In this document: piece after piece, positions 1 through 9,793 of the stretch
Layout of the letters: every line of letters begins with the position of its first letter
How positions within the stretch are numbered: position 1 is the stretch's first letter
Assembly: GCA_938005615.1 (NCBI GenBank)
Contig: CALLMV010000023.1
Location: 1 to 64,000, forward strand
Reading direction: 5' to 3'
Length of the DNA: 64,000 bases
Source of the DNA: an uncultured Verrucomicrobiae bacterium
Lineage (GTDB): Bacteria; Verrucomicrobiota; Verrucomicrobiia; JADLBR01; CALLMV01
Translations under genes and position numbers: made by a program
The notes under the pieces: generated by a model
The model's input: the letters and a program-made list of their open reading frames with translations, nothing else
Database searches by the model: none
Told to the model about the DNA's origin: nothing

Positions 1-67
1 TCTGGTGCGTTGTAGACATTGAAGGGATAGTGTGCGTGTGGGGCGCGGGGATGAAAAGCGTTTTTGG

Positions 68-1342
68 CTAGGTGCGGGTCTGGCCGGTGCCGGTGATTTG
101 GTATTTGTAGGAGCAGAGTTCTTCGAGGCCCATGGGGCCGCGGGCGTGGATCTTGTCGGTGGAGATGCCGATTTCCGCGCCGAAGCCGAATTGGTGTCCG
201 TCGGTGAAGCGGGTGGAGGCGTTCCAGTAAACGGTGGCGGAGTCGCAGTGGGCGAGGAAGTGGCGGGCGACGGCTTCGTTGCGGGTGCAGATGGCGTCGG
301 AGTGGTGGGAGCCGTAAGTCTCGATGTGTTGGAGGGCTTGGTGGAGGTCTGCAACGACGCGGATAGAGAGGATGAGGTCGAGGTATTCTGTGCGCCAGTC
401 GTCTTCGGTGGCAGGGAGGGCGTCGGGGAGAATCTGAAGGGTGTCGGGGCATCCGCGGAGTTGGACGCCCTGCTGGCGGAGAGCCGCGGCGAGGCGAGGC
501 AGGAGGGTGGGGGCGATGGTGCGATCGATGAGGAGGGTTTCGATGGCGTTGCAGACGCCGGGGCGCTGGCATTTGGCGTTGATGGTGAGGGCCTCGGCCA
601 TGTCGGGATCGGCGTCGTTGTGGATGTAGAGGTGGCAGATGCCATCGTAGTGTTTGATGACGGGGACGCGAGCGTGTTCGACCACAATCTGAATAAGGCC
701 GTGACCGCCACGGGGGATGAGGAGGTCCACAAGGCCAGTGAGTCCGCAGAGGGCGGGGATGGCGGCACGGTCGGTGGTGGGGATGAGTTGAATGGCTGCG
801 GGGGGAAGGCCGGTCTTTTCGAGGGCTTGGGAGGCGATGCGGGCGAGGGCGAGGTTAGTGCGGAGGGCTTCGCTGCCGCCGCGCAGGAGGGTGGCGTTGC
901 CGGATTTAAGGCAGAGGACGGAGGCGTCGATGGTGACGTTGGGCCGGCTCTCAAAGATGATGGCGATGAGGCCGATGGGGACGCGGAGTTTGCGGATGTG
1001 GAGGCCGTTGGGGCGCGTCCATTCGGAGATGGTGGTGCCGACGGGGTCGGGGAGGGCGGCGACTTCGCGGACGCCTTGGGCCATGGCGGTGATGCGTTTG
1101 GGGTCGAGGGCAAGGCGGTCGAGGAGTGCGCCGGAGGTGCCGCGTTCGCGGGCGGCTTGAAGGTCGGCGGCGTTCTCGGCGAGGATGGGGTCTTGTTGTG
1201 CGAGGAGGGCGTCGGCGATGGCGTGGAGGGCGGCGTTTTTCTGTTCGGTGGTTGCGGTGTGGAGGGCGCGGGCAGCGTCACGCCCGGCGAGGGCAAGTTG
1301 GCGGATGCTTTCGCGGATGTCCGGTTGTGAGGTTTCGTTCAT
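68..1342 (-). CDS. proA: gamma-glutamyl phosphate reductase
   Basis: 424 aa ORF with ProA-like segments (VPIGLIAIIFESRPNVTIDASVLCLKSGNATLLRGGSEA; GPMGLEELCSYKYQITGTGQ). Confidence 0.96.
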   Translation of the reverse strand: MNETSQPDIRESIRQLALAGRDAARALHTATTEQKNAALHAIADALLAQQDPILAENAADLQAARERGTSGALLDRLALDPKRITAMAQGVREVAALPDPVGTTISEWTRPNGLHIRKLRVPIGLIAIIFESRPNVTIDASVLCLKSGNATLLRGGSEALRTNLALARIASQALEKTGLPPAAIQLIPTTDRAAIPALCGLTGLVDLLIPRGGHGLIQIVVEHARVPVIKHYDGICHLYIHNDADPDMAEALTINAKCQRPGVCNAIETLLIDRTIAPTLLPRLAAALRQQGVQLRGCPDTLQILPDALPATEDDWRTEYLDLILSIRVVADLHQALQHIETYGSHHSDAICTRNEAVARHFLAHCDSATVYWNASTRFTDGHQFGFGAEIGISTDKIHARGPMGLEELCSYKYQITGTGQTRT

Positions 1343-1390
1343 GTTGGAGATTATGAGATGAGGGTGGGTGGGGAAACAGTGTTTTTGCGA

Positions 1391-2413
1391 TTACATGTGC
1401 GGGGAAAGGTCGGGGAAATAGTCAGCCACGGGAGTCCAGTCGCGAGCTTCTTCGGGGCGAAGCCAAGCTTCACGCAGGGAGAACTCGCCGTGCAGTAACA
1501 TGGTGCGAATGCGTTGAAACGAGTAGGGTCCCCAGACGCGGTAGCGGTCGTAGATGTAGGCGACTTCGTCAGCTTGGAGGTCGTGTGCGTTGGGTGTCGT
1601 GTGGGCTGCTGGATCATCTTCGTGACCGGGGAGTGCTTCGATTTGTTCGCGTCTGGCCTGCGCTGTTTGCCAGGCGAGGTCGAATTGTTCGCGGGTGAGG
1701 GGTTGGCGTTTGGAGAGGGTGTCCTGGACGATCTCTACCGCAGCGGCGATGCCGGTCGCGGCGTGGGATTTGCCGCGGGACTTTGCGGTGATGGGCAGGC
1801 CCTTGCGGGTGAATTGGCGGATGGCGGCCAGAGTGGCTCCGGTGATTCCCATTTCGCTTGCGGCATTGCGCAAGTCTTCGGCTTCCACCCCGAGGTCGAG
1901 GAGTCGGTCTGCGGCAGTCTTGGCAGCTTCGACACGCTGGAGTTGCAGAAGGGTCAGGACTTTTAGGATCCAGAGGCGGATGTTGCAACGGTTGATGCGG
2001 AGTCCGTGATCAGCCGCGACAAGACAGCGGCCCCAGTGACCGAGGTGGAAGTAGGCGCGGGCGGTCTCAGCCCAGATGGTATCGCAGCCAGGGATCCGCC
2101 GGGCGGTCTGCTCGAGGAATGCTGCGCTGCGTTCGGGTTCGTCGGCCTGTGCGTAGAGGTCGGCCAGGATCCAAAAGCCGTCGGGACACCAGGGGGAGAT
2201 TTTGGTGAGACGCAGTGCGGCACTGTAGGCTGCTTGCGGTTCACCCAGGCGAAACTGAGCTTCGGCGAGGTAGCGTAGACCTTCAGGATGATCGGGCATC
2301 AGGTGGAGGAGTTGGCGCGCGATGCGGCGGACAGCAGGCCAGTCGTTGTGCTCTTCATATTCTGAAAGCCAGAACTGAAGCGAGTAGGGGCTGTCTGCGT
2401 CGGTGACGGACAT
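1391..2413 (-). CDS. TPR-repeat protein with C-terminal GYF_2-like segment
   Basis: Helical repeat pattern in the N-terminal part (LLHLMPDHPEGLRYLAEAQFRLGEPQAAYSAALRLTKISPWCPDGFWILADLY) and C-terminal YRVWGPYSFQRIRTMLLHGEFSLREAWLRPEEARDWTPV, which resembles GYF_2. Confidence 0.7.
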   Translation of the reverse strand: MSVTDADSPYSLQFWLSEYEEHNDWPAVRRIARQLLHLMPDHPEGLRYLAEAQFRLGEPQAAYSAALRLTKISPWCPDGFWILADLYAQADEPERSAAFLEQTARRIPGCDTIWAETARAYFHLGHWGRCLVAADHGLRINRCNIRLWILKVLTLLQLQRVEAAKTAADRLLDLGVEAEDLRNAASEMGITGATLAAIRQFTRKGLPITAKSRGKSHAATGIAAAVEIVQDTLSKRQPLTREQFDLAWQTAQARREQIEALPGHEDDPAAHTTPNAHDLQADEVAYIYDRYRVWGPYSFQRIRTMLLHGEFSLREAWLRPEEARDWTPVADYFPDLSPHM

Positions 2414-2416
2414 GAC

Positions 2417-4381
2417 TTAACTTTGAGTGGTGTTTTGATCGTGGCAAGGTGTGGAGTTGCTGCGAGCTGGTGTGGTTGCCGTGTCTAGCTGTCCAACCGC
2501 GCGTAAAGCGGCTTCGGCAACTTCCCAGGCTGTGATCTGAGTGAGGCAGTTATAGTGCCCGAAGCGGCAGGTGCGTTGAAAGCAGGGGGAGCACTCAATT
2601 TTTTTATAAACAATCTGCGCCGGATCAACTGGGCGTGTGGCATCGGGTGATGTCGAGCCGAAAATTCCCACGGTGGGCGCACCTGTCGCGGCGGCCAGAT
2701 GCATGACTCCAGAGTCGTTAGAGAGCACTACTTGGGCGTAGGCGAGCAGGTCGATGAGTTCACCTAAAGATGTTTTCCCGGCGAGGTTTTCAGATCCTGG
2801 GAGTAATTCCTGAACACGAGCACACGCCTCGGCATCAGTCGCTGCACCAACGACTATCCAATGGAGAATAGTTTCTTGTAGCAATTTCCCTGCTTCGGCG
2901 AATCGCTCTGCAGGCCACATTTTCGCGGGGCCATAAGCAGCCCCGGGGGCGATAACTCCGTAAGAGAAATTTCGCGGTGCTGTATGTGACCTTTTGAGTA
3001 ATATTGGTTCAGTTCTGCTCACCCCGCCCCAGTAGTGGACTGCACGAGTCCAGGTGAGGGACTGATGCTCCTTGCCTTGAGCAATTTTTTCAAGGGGGAC
3101 TTTTATCGTAATCTCCCGTGCAGTGCGTCCTCGCACGCGGTAGCCGGCTCGGTGAGGGATCCCTGCAAACGTGGCTTCGAGCACGACTCGGAATGAGTTG
3201 GGCATCAGCACGGCCACGTCAAATCGTCCTTGTCGCAGAATTGCTGATGTCTTGAGCAAAGACTTTTTAGCGGGGATGGGAAGCACTTCGTCCAAAAAAT
3301 CACACCGCTCATACAGCTTGGTCAAACCAGTCGGGCATGCCACAGCTAAATACAGATCTGGCCGTGAAAGCTTCATATCGCGTAAAGCGCGCAAATGCAT
3401 CACAGCATCGCCCAGCCAGTTCATGGAACGCACTACCACACGCAGTTTTTTTAACTTCTCCGGCTCTGGCGCGTGAATTCTGTGTGCCCAACGCCCCAGT
3501 AGCCACTGCGGGTTGGGCAGCTTCCAACGCTCGTGGAACCACAACCAATCCCACGGGTAATCCCTAATGCGCTGTTCGATCATTTTGTTGAGGTGTGCCG
3601 TCTGCTGCTCGACACTGAACTCGCCTGGCTCGATGGGTGCCTGGGCCTCCACAACCCACCGGCTGCCAGGCAGCGTGCGCACAAGCAGTGGAATCAGGGG
3701 AGCCTTTGCACGAATAGAGAGCAGCGATGGCAGTCCGCTTGTTGAGGCAAGCCGACCAAAAAAATCGCACCAAATTCCATGTCTTCCGCTGTTTTGATCC
3801 GCAAGCACGGCCAGAGAATACCCTTGGCGAAGCGCGGAGAGAGATCCCTTCCAGGCGTTTTTTCTCTCGATCAAAACTACCCCATCCCGCTGACGTAGCT
3901 TCTGAATTTTTTTGTTCAAAAATTCATCGTGCAAACTCTGAAATAACGCCGCGTATTTTCCCGGACCAATGATTAGTGGCAACCGCGGTAGCACCTCCCA
4001 ACAGCCCAAGTGTGCAGTCACCACGATGGAGGGGCGTCCAGTTTTCTGCAGGTTTGTGTAATTAAATCCCGCCTTTAATTCAACGCGTTGGGCGTAATCC
4101 TCACCACTCAACTTGGCGACCTTCAGAGCACAAAGCGTGTTATGAAAAAAATGCCACCACACCAAAAACGAATCCTTCCCACTGGGCTTGCGATCAAAAG
4201 CCAAACACCAATTCTCCTTCATCACACGATTCCACCTGATCGGTAACGGGAAAAACACCGAGGCCAGTAACCCACTGAGCACACGGATCGCTCCAAACGG
4301 AAGCCGCCCAATTGCGTCCATCATCAAAGACAGCAACGCGGTTCTCAAAACAGATAACATCCCCACACTTTGTTGCCCCAC
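2417..4381 (-). CDS. fused lipid A-type acyltransferase (LpxL/HtrB-like) and heptosyltransferase (GT9/WaaF-like)
   Basis: 654 aa. N-half has VVTAHLGCWEVLPRLPLI and ADQNSGRHGIWCDFFGR (acyltransferase type). C-half has VVVRSMNWLGDAVMHLRALR and VLSNDSGVMHLAAATGAPTVGIFGSTSP (GT9 type). Confidence 0.9.
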   Translation of the reverse strand: MGQQSVGMLSVLRTALLSLMMDAIGRLPFGAIRVLSGLLASVFFPLPIRWNRVMKENWCLAFDRKPSGKDSFLVWWHFFHNTLCALKVAKLSGEDYAQRVELKAGFNYTNLQKTGRPSIVVTAHLGCWEVLPRLPLIIGPGKYAALFQSLHDEFLNKKIQKLRQRDGVVLIERKNAWKGSLSALRQGYSLAVLADQNSGRHGIWCDFFGRLASTSGLPSLLSIRAKAPLIPLLVRTLPGSRWVVEAQAPIEPGEFSVEQQTAHLNKMIEQRIRDYPWDWLWFHERWKLPNPQWLLGRWAHRIHAPEPEKLKKLRVVVRSMNWLGDAVMHLRALRDMKLSRPDLYLAVACPTGLTKLYERCDFLDEVLPIPAKKSLLKTSAILRQGRFDVAVLMPNSFRVVLEATFAGIPHRAGYRVRGRTAREITIKVPLEKIAQGKEHQSLTWTRAVHYWGGVSRTEPILLKRSHTAPRNFSYGVIAPGAAYGPAKMWPAERFAEAGKLLQETILHWIVVGAATDAEACARVQELLPGSENLAGKTSLGELIDLLAYAQVVLSNDSGVMHLAAATGAPTVGIFGSTSPDATRPVDPAQIVYKKIECSPCFQRTCRFGHYNCLTQITAWEVAEAALRAVGQLDTATTPARSNSTPCHDQNTTQS

Positions 4382-4405
4382 CCATCTGCTGACAAGCAGG
4401 AGCGA

Positions 4406-5281
4406 TCAACCATCACTTGCTGTCAAAAACCCAAACACCTGCTTACCCCACAATGCTGAATAAATCGGCAACTCATCGTGCCGACCCTGCTCGAGCTCGA
4501 TATACAAAAGTCGTGTATTCTCCTGCAAAGCATCGCGCAGAGCACGGGCGTGGCGCACAGGAATCACCTCATCCTCTGCGACTGCCACAATCGCCACAGG
4601 CACAGCAGCCCCACGGAGGCGTGGCACACTTTCGAAACGATCGCTCATCAACCAGCCCAGCGGCAAAAACGGCAACCTCCCGCGCGCCACATTCAACACA
4701 CTGTCGTAAGGCACAGCCAGAATGATCCCGCGCACCAACTCCGGCACCCTCTCATACACACCAGCCGCGACACCCGAACCCAAACTTTCGCCCAACACAA
4801 AAACAGGCGCAGCCAGCTCACGGCACCAAACCTCGAACGCCTCTGTTCCTGCCTCGATCAGTGCCTCTTCACTCGGCCTACCGCTCCGGCCACCGTAGCC
4901 CGGATATTCTACCACGCGCACCTCGCCAAAACCCATCCCCTGCAGTGTGCGCACCCAGTTCAAGCGCCAAGTTGCACTCCCCGAGTTCCCGTGCAGCATC
5001 AACAACGGCGGGCCGTCTACACGTTCACGCGCCTTCACAATCCACCCCATACGCTCACCCGCTTCTGACACCCACTCCACCCAACCTGCCTCGAATGCCA
5101 TCTCATCCATGACAGAGCTGCTCATCGGGAAGTAGATAAAACTGCGCTCACACCCTACAACCAATAAAACCAAGCCCACATACAAAAGTCCCAAACGCCA
5201 CACGCTCCCAAAATTCACGATCCAACGACTCCAGCCCGACATGCTCAAGACATAAACCGCTCCAACCAAATCGCAACTCAA
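4406..5281 (-). CDS. membrane-anchored/exported alpha/beta hydrolase
   Basis: Hydrophobic N-terminus ending LLVVGC; LLMLHGNSGS oxyanion region; VFVLGESLGSGVA nucleophile elbow; GRHDELP C-terminal His. Confidence 0.75.
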   Translation of the reverse strand: MSCDLVGAVYVLSMSGWSRWIVNFGSVWRLGLLYVGLVLLVVGCERSFIYFPMSSSVMDEMAFEAGWVEWVSEAGERMGWIVKARERVDGPPLLMLHGNSGSATWRLNWVRTLQGMGFGEVRVVEYPGYGGRSGRPSEEALIEAGTEAFEVWCRELAAPVFVLGESLGSGVAAGVYERVPELVRGIILAVPYDSVLNVARGRLPFLPLGWLMSDRFESVPRLRGAAVPVAIVAVAEDEVIPVRHARALRDALQENTRLLYIELEQGRHDELPIYSALWGKQVFGFLTASDG

Positions 5282-5328
5282 CTGGCACCCCTTGACACAA
5301 CCGCAAAATCAAAGAGGTTATACAAAGC

Positions 5329-5718
5329 ATGAAACTTCTCGCTCTAGTCATGACCTCTGTTCTGGCCCTTGGCCAGGGTCATGGCCTTAAAGCAACCTCG
5401 CAAGAAACATACTTCCCAGCATCCTCCGAAAACTGTTGCTGTGGAAATACGCAGTCTCTCGAAGCTGATCAGAACACCTGCTGCCTCAATAAAAACTTCG
5501 AGCAGCCGAATAACAAATCATGCAATTTCGATAATAAATGCTGCGACGCCTGCCTCTGCTCCAACATCTCCCTGGGCGGCTCCCCGAACGCCGCACTCTT
5601 CGTAAAAAACATGATCTCACCTGGAGCTTCCCGGATTGCCCTCTTCACTTTGCCTGACAACAACTCTCTGCGTTCGTTCACCACTCCCCCCGATTCCCCG
5701 CCACCGAAGCTCGCATAG
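5329..5718 (+). CDS. exported cysteine-rich protein, unknown function
   Basis: 129 aa ORF with a signal-like N-terminus (MKLLALVMTSVLALGQG) and 10 Cys within residues ~34-80 (CCCG, CC, CC, CLC). Confidence 0.6.
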   Translation: MKLLALVMTSVLALGQGHGLKATSQETYFPASSENCCCGNTQSLEADQNTCCLNKNFEQPNNKSCNFDNKCCDACLCSNISLGGSPNAALFVKNMISPGASRIALFTLPDNNSLRSFTTPPDSPPPKLA

Positions 5719-5823
5719 CATCCCCCTGAGTTGTAAATCCGAAGTTAAACAACCTCAAAATAAGCGTTGCTTACTCGGATTTGTGGAAACGATAACACCA
5801 ATATTATCCAGAAAGGTAATGTT

Positions 5824-5997
5824 ATGAAAAAGATCATTCTGACTTTGGCCGGGCTTATTCCCGCCGCTGTCTTCGCCTGCGCTGTGGCTGGCTCCTCCTG
5901 CAAATGCGGTGAGGATTGCACCTGCTGCGGCTGCTGCGAAGAAGGCGTGGAATGCACCTGCGGTGATAACTGCGAGTGCCCCTGCTGCAAAGAGTAA
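5824..5997 (+). CDS. small exported cysteine-rich (metallothionein-like) protein
   Basis: 57 aa from ATG 5824 (the ORF track starts upstream at 5767): signal MKKIILTLAGLIPAAVFA, then CKCGEDCTCCGCCEEGVECTCGDNCECPCC, 14 Cys in total. AGAAAGG just upstream and a terminator just downstream. Confidence 0.75.
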   Translation: MKKIILTLAGLIPAAVFACAVAGSSCKCGEDCTCCGCCEEGVECTCGDNCECPCCKE

Positions 5998-6021
5998 AGC
6001 TCGCTAGACATCACTAACATC

Positions 6022-6058
6022 AACCCCCGGAACCTAAAAACTCCGGGGGTTCTTTTTT
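6022..6058 (+). terminator. Rho-independent terminator of the Cys-rich gene
   Basis: Perfect 10-bp stem AACCCCCGGA/TCCGGGGGTT (6022-6031, 6042-6051) followed by CTTTTTT. Confidence 0.9.
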
Positions 6059-6203
6059 AATAACTCATGTAACTTAAATACAAAACTTATAACACAAAAA
6101 TAATCTTAATAAGTTACATTTAATAAATTCACTCAAGGTAAATTAAAAATTACAGCATAACATCAATCAGTAGCATCGATATTAGCTATAGTTTGAAGAA
6201 GTT

Positions 6204-7247
6204 TTATTCTTCGATCCCTAAGAATACCAAAGGCTCTGCGGGTTGGAATTTCTCAGAGCTTTCACCAAAATAAACTTCCCCCTTGGAAGCCCCTAGCTTC
6301 ATCACTGGCGCACCTTCAGAAAAATTCAACTTTTTCAAATCCACCCAGAACACATTCGGCTCCGTGACGCGATCAAGGTAATACACCGAATTTTTATGAT
6401 CCGAAACCGCACGCCACTGTGTGGTCGAAATATTTGGTTGGTCAGGCGAAGATATGCCGTAAGGCACAGAGCAGTTTCTGATCACGCTAAACACAGCGGC
6501 CAAAGCTTTTTTCAGGTCCGATGTTTGCGGGATGGCGTTGACGTAAAACGATGCCCGCACGAAGCGATCCGCTGCCCGGTTAGTGCCCGGCAGCATGGTC
6601 ATGCCTCCGATCTCTTGCCAATAGTCGTTGAGCGTGAGCTGTTTTTCAAACTGCGGTGAGTTGGTCATCACCGTATAGGATTTATCGTGGTGGATCACCA
6701 GGCGCCCTTCGATATATTCCAAGATCGCGCTATCTCCCGAAGAGTCAGAGAGCGACATGTGCAGGGGAACAAAAATCTCCGTGCCCGGGATTTTATCGGA
6801 CACCACGACAAACTCCTCCTTCGAAAGGGCAGTCACCGCCTCGGCCACACTCGCAAAATTTTCCAGCACATACTGCACCCACAAGGCCACGCTCAGCCCC
6901 GGGCGGCTCCCGTCAAACTCCGGATACTGCGTCTCCACAAGCCACAGCACATTTGCCACCAGGCCTTTTTCGTTCATGCCGTCGGCCACTGCACAGTCGA
7001 AAGAACTTGCCGAGAGCGTGCCATACTTTGATACCCACTCGATGGTGTTTTTTCCGGTCAACCCGGTGCGTTTCATGCCGCGAGGAAACACCCAAAGGTC
7101 CGTGGGAATATCCACGCGAAAATCCATCGTCCTCGCAGTAATTACGGTGTTATCTGGTCCGTTATAAACAAACCGCGTGCAGGCCGACACTTTGGAGAAA
7201 CCTGAAACAAAGAATAATGCGATAGTAAGAACAACTGTTTTGATCAT
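6204..7247 (-). CDS. exported choloylglycine hydrolase / penicillin V acylase family (linear amide C-N hydrolase)
   Basis: MIKTVVLTIALFFVSGFSKVSA|CTRFVYNGPDNTVITARTMDF with the N-terminal nucleophile Cys directly after a signal-like segment. Start moved to Met16 of the ORF. Confidence 0.85.
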   Translation of the reverse strand: MIKTVVLTIALFFVSGFSKVSACTRFVYNGPDNTVITARTMDFRVDIPTDLWVFPRGMKRTGLTGKNTIEWVSKYGTLSASSFDCAVADGMNEKGLVANVLWLVETQYPEFDGSRPGLSVALWVQYVLENFASVAEAVTALSKEEFVVVSDKIPGTEIFVPLHMSLSDSSGDSAILEYIEGRLVIHHDKSYTVMTNSPQFEKQLTLNDYWQEIGGMTMLPGTNRAADRFVRASFYVNAIPQTSDLKKALAAVFSVIRNCSVPYGISSPDQPNISTTQWRAVSDHKNSVYYLDRVTEPNVFWVDLKKLNFSEGAPVMKLGASKGEVYFGESSEKFQPAEPLVFLGIEE

Positions 7248-7433
7248 AAAGCCAGTGTTCCCACAAAACAGATAAAGTCGAGCGGAAATCATCAGCCTAA
7301 ACCGGCAGAGGAGAATGTGACTTGGCTAACTTGTGAAAACTTAAATTCGATGATATACAAATCCTTGCTGAACTAACATCTGAGAACACGAAGTTAGTAA
7401 CTAAGAAACAGCCAAGTTAATAAATGTCTCAGG

Positions 7434-8384
7434 CTACTCGTTTACCAAGCCCTGCCCCGGTGCGGAAGCCGGCTCTGATCCTGGCGGATTTTCCTCTACA
7501 ACATCATCATCCAGCCACGCGGGATCATCCGCCAAAATACTCAACCCCGGCGCGGGACTAATCACCCGCACCCGTTGAATCGGTGCTCCAAAATATAGCT
7601 CCTCGTCCAGGGGAATCGCGCGCGCGACCACCACGCCTTCATCCTCGATTGACAGCGCACGCGGCGGCGGCTCTCGTACAGTAAAGCGGCATGTCGCAGA
7701 TAAATATGGACCGCCCAACGGCCTACCATCCTCGCCCACAATCTCCGCTCGCAGGATGTGCTCACCAGGCGGCAGTTCAGTGAAAAACACCGGACTATTT
7801 TGCGATAAATAACCCGTAAAGTCCCCTACCTGATATTTTAGCTTCAAGCCGCGCTCCCCGAGCATCAGGTTTCTCGTCGTGAAATCAAATAATACCAAAC
7901 GCGAATCCTCATAATTAAAAATCCCCTGCGGAGAAGCTACGGTGAGCAGAGGCATTTTTTCCGGGCTCGCGGTCTCCTCCTTCCTCAGCACATGCAACAG
8001 GGTGATCACCTGCGACTCTGGCGCACGCAGCATCGCCCCGCGCGGGCTCACCAAAAACGCCCGCACCAAATGCGTGCCCGGTCGCAGGTCGCGAAACGTC
8101 GCCGGCTTGAGCACATGGTCCACCGTTTCACGCAGAGTGCCTCCCACTAGCACCACAATGCGAAACTTATCCGGTGCCACATCCACACCCTTCACCTCAA
8201 AAAACAAATCCACATCCCGCGATTCTAACACGCTCTCGGGAGCCGGCGAGACGAGCCGCAGCACTGCCTTCTGCTCCACCGGCGGCGGCAATCTGCGCGA
8301 GGCTTGCCCGTAAACTTGCGGCAACACAGCACAAAGCACCGCAATGAGCAGGGCCAGTTTTGCGGCCTGGGAATTAACAGACAT
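7434..8384 (-). CDS. exported hypothetical protein with beta-rich/Ig-like repeats
   Basis: Signal-like N-terminus (LALLIAVLCAVLPQVYGQA), repeated PGEHILRAEIV/PGTHLVRAFLV motifs. Confidence 0.6.
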   Translation of the reverse strand: MSVNSQAAKLALLIAVLCAVLPQVYGQASRRLPPPVEQKAVLRLVSPAPESVLESRDVDLFFEVKGVDVAPDKFRIVVLVGGTLRETVDHVLKPATFRDLRPGTHLVRAFLVSPRGAMLRAPESQVITLLHVLRKEETASPEKMPLLTVASPQGIFNYEDSRLVLFDFTTRNLMLGERGLKLKYQVGDFTGYLSQNSPVFFTELPPGEHILRAEIVGEDGRPLGGPYLSATCRFTVREPPPRALSIEDEGVVVARAIPLDEELYFGAPIQRVRVISPAPGLSILADDPAWLDDDVVEENPPGSEPASAPGQGLVNE

Positions 8385-8489
8385 TGGAAAAATTACTTTT
8401 CATCTCCCACAGCGTCAACCAAGCCGAACGCCAGATCCGAATCACAAAAAATCATCGCCACAACGCCCACTCCTCGACAATAAACTCTC

Positions 8490-9755
8490 ATGCTCGACAT
8501 CCGCAAAGCCCGCGAAAATCCTGACGCCCTCCGCAGCCGCCTGGCTGCCCGCCGCCCCGAAGCCGCACAAGCCTTCGATGAATGGCTCGAAGCCGATCGC
8601 CAATGGCGCGCCGCGACTCAACAGTGTGAAACCCTCCTCGCTGCAAAAAACCGCACCGCCAAAGCCATTGGCCAAGCCAAAGCTCAAAAAGAAGACGCCG
8701 CCCCGCTCCTTCATCAAGGGAAAATTATCGCCGAGCAACTCACCCAAGCCGAGACCTCCGCCCGCGACGCCGAAGAGCGCGTCCGAGCCTTGGGCCTGCT
8801 TGTGCCCAACGTCCCGCACGACACCGTTCCCGCCGGCACCGACGCTGCCGACAACCCCGTCGTCGCCACCTGGGGCGAAAAGCCTCCATTCTCCTTTGCG
8901 CCCAAAACCCACACCGAACTCCTCGAACACCTCGGCTGGGTGGACTTCGCTGCCGCCGCCAAAATCTCCGGCTCCGGCTTCGCCGTCTATCGCGGCCCCG
9001 GCGCACGTCTTGAACGCGCCCTCATCAACTTCCTCCTCGACCTCCACACCACCCAGCACGGATACACCGAAGTCGCGCCCCCCTACCTTATTAACCGCGA
9101 CAGCATGACCGGCACCGGCCAGCTCCCCAAATTCGAGGAGGACATGTATCGCACCGCCGAGTCCGACCCCGCGCACGCCCTCTTCCTCGCGCCCACTGCC
9201 GAAGTGCCCGTCACAAACCTCTACCGCGACATGCTCCTCAAAGAATCCGACCTCCCCATCCGCCTCGCCGCCTACACGCCTTGCTTCCGCAAGGAAGCCG
9301 GCAGTGCCGGGCGCGACACCCGCGGCCTCATCCGCATGCACCAATTCGACAAAGTGGAACTCGTCTGGATCACCCGCCCCGAGGACTCTTATAACACCCT
9401 CGAAACCCTGCGCAGCCACGCCGAGCGAGTGCTGCAACTCCTCGGTCTGCACTACCGCACCGTGCTGCTCTGCACAGGCGACATGGGCTTTGGCGCTGCC
9501 AAATGTTACGACATCGAAGTCTGGGCCCCCGGCGAAGGCCGCTACCTCGAAGTCTCCTCCTGCAGCAACTTTGAAGACTTCCAGGCCCGCCGCATGGCAC
9601 TGCGCTACAAAACCGCCGATGGCAAAAACATCCCCTGCCACACACTCAACGGCTCCGGCACGGCCCTCGCCCGCCTCTACGTGGCCCTGATCGAAACCTA
9701 CCAGCAACCCGACGGCACCATCGCCTTGCCCGAAGTTCTCAATCGTTACCTTTAA
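8490..9755 (+). CDS. serS: seryl-tRNA synthetase
   Basis: [22 protein letters not shown]; class II motifs [45 protein letters not shown]. Confidence 0.98.
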   Translation: MLDIRKARENPDALRSRLAARRPEAAQAFDEWLEADRQWRAATQQCETLLAAKNRTAKAIGQAKAQKEDAAPLLHQGKIIAEQLTQAETSARDAEERVRALGLLVPNVPHDTVPAGTDAADNPVVATWGEKPPFSFAPKTHTELLEHLGWVDFAAAAKISGSGFAVYRGPGARLERALINFLLDLHTTQHGYTEVAPPYLINRDSMTGTGQLPKFEEDMYRTAESDPAHALFLAPTAEVPVTNLYRDMLLKESDLPIRLAAYTPCFRKEAGSAGRDTRGLIRMHQFDKVELVWITRPEDSYNTLETLRSHAERVLQLLGLHYRTVLLCTGDMGFGAAKCYDIEVWAPGEGRYLEVSSCSNFEDFQARRMALRYKTADGKNIPCHTLNGSGTALARLYVALIETYQQPDGTIALPEVLNRYL

Positions 9756-9793
9756 CACCGTCTAGCTCATAATTTGATCTACTGGCTCACGAA

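Noticed and set aside
32-1330. 432-aa plus-strand ORF (Gly/Val/Asp-rich)
   Set aside because: Mirror frame of proA, created by high GC3; low-complexity composition typical of antisense shadow ORFs.
4478-5068. 196-aa plus-strand ORF opposite the alpha/beta hydrolase gene
   Set aside because: Antisense frame with His/Pro/Thr-rich low-complexity composition; the minus-strand hydrolase has real motifs.
8442-9758. 438-aa minus-strand ORF opposite serS
   Set aside because: Antisense shadow of serS; Gly/Ala/Val/Glu-rich, no recognisable motif.
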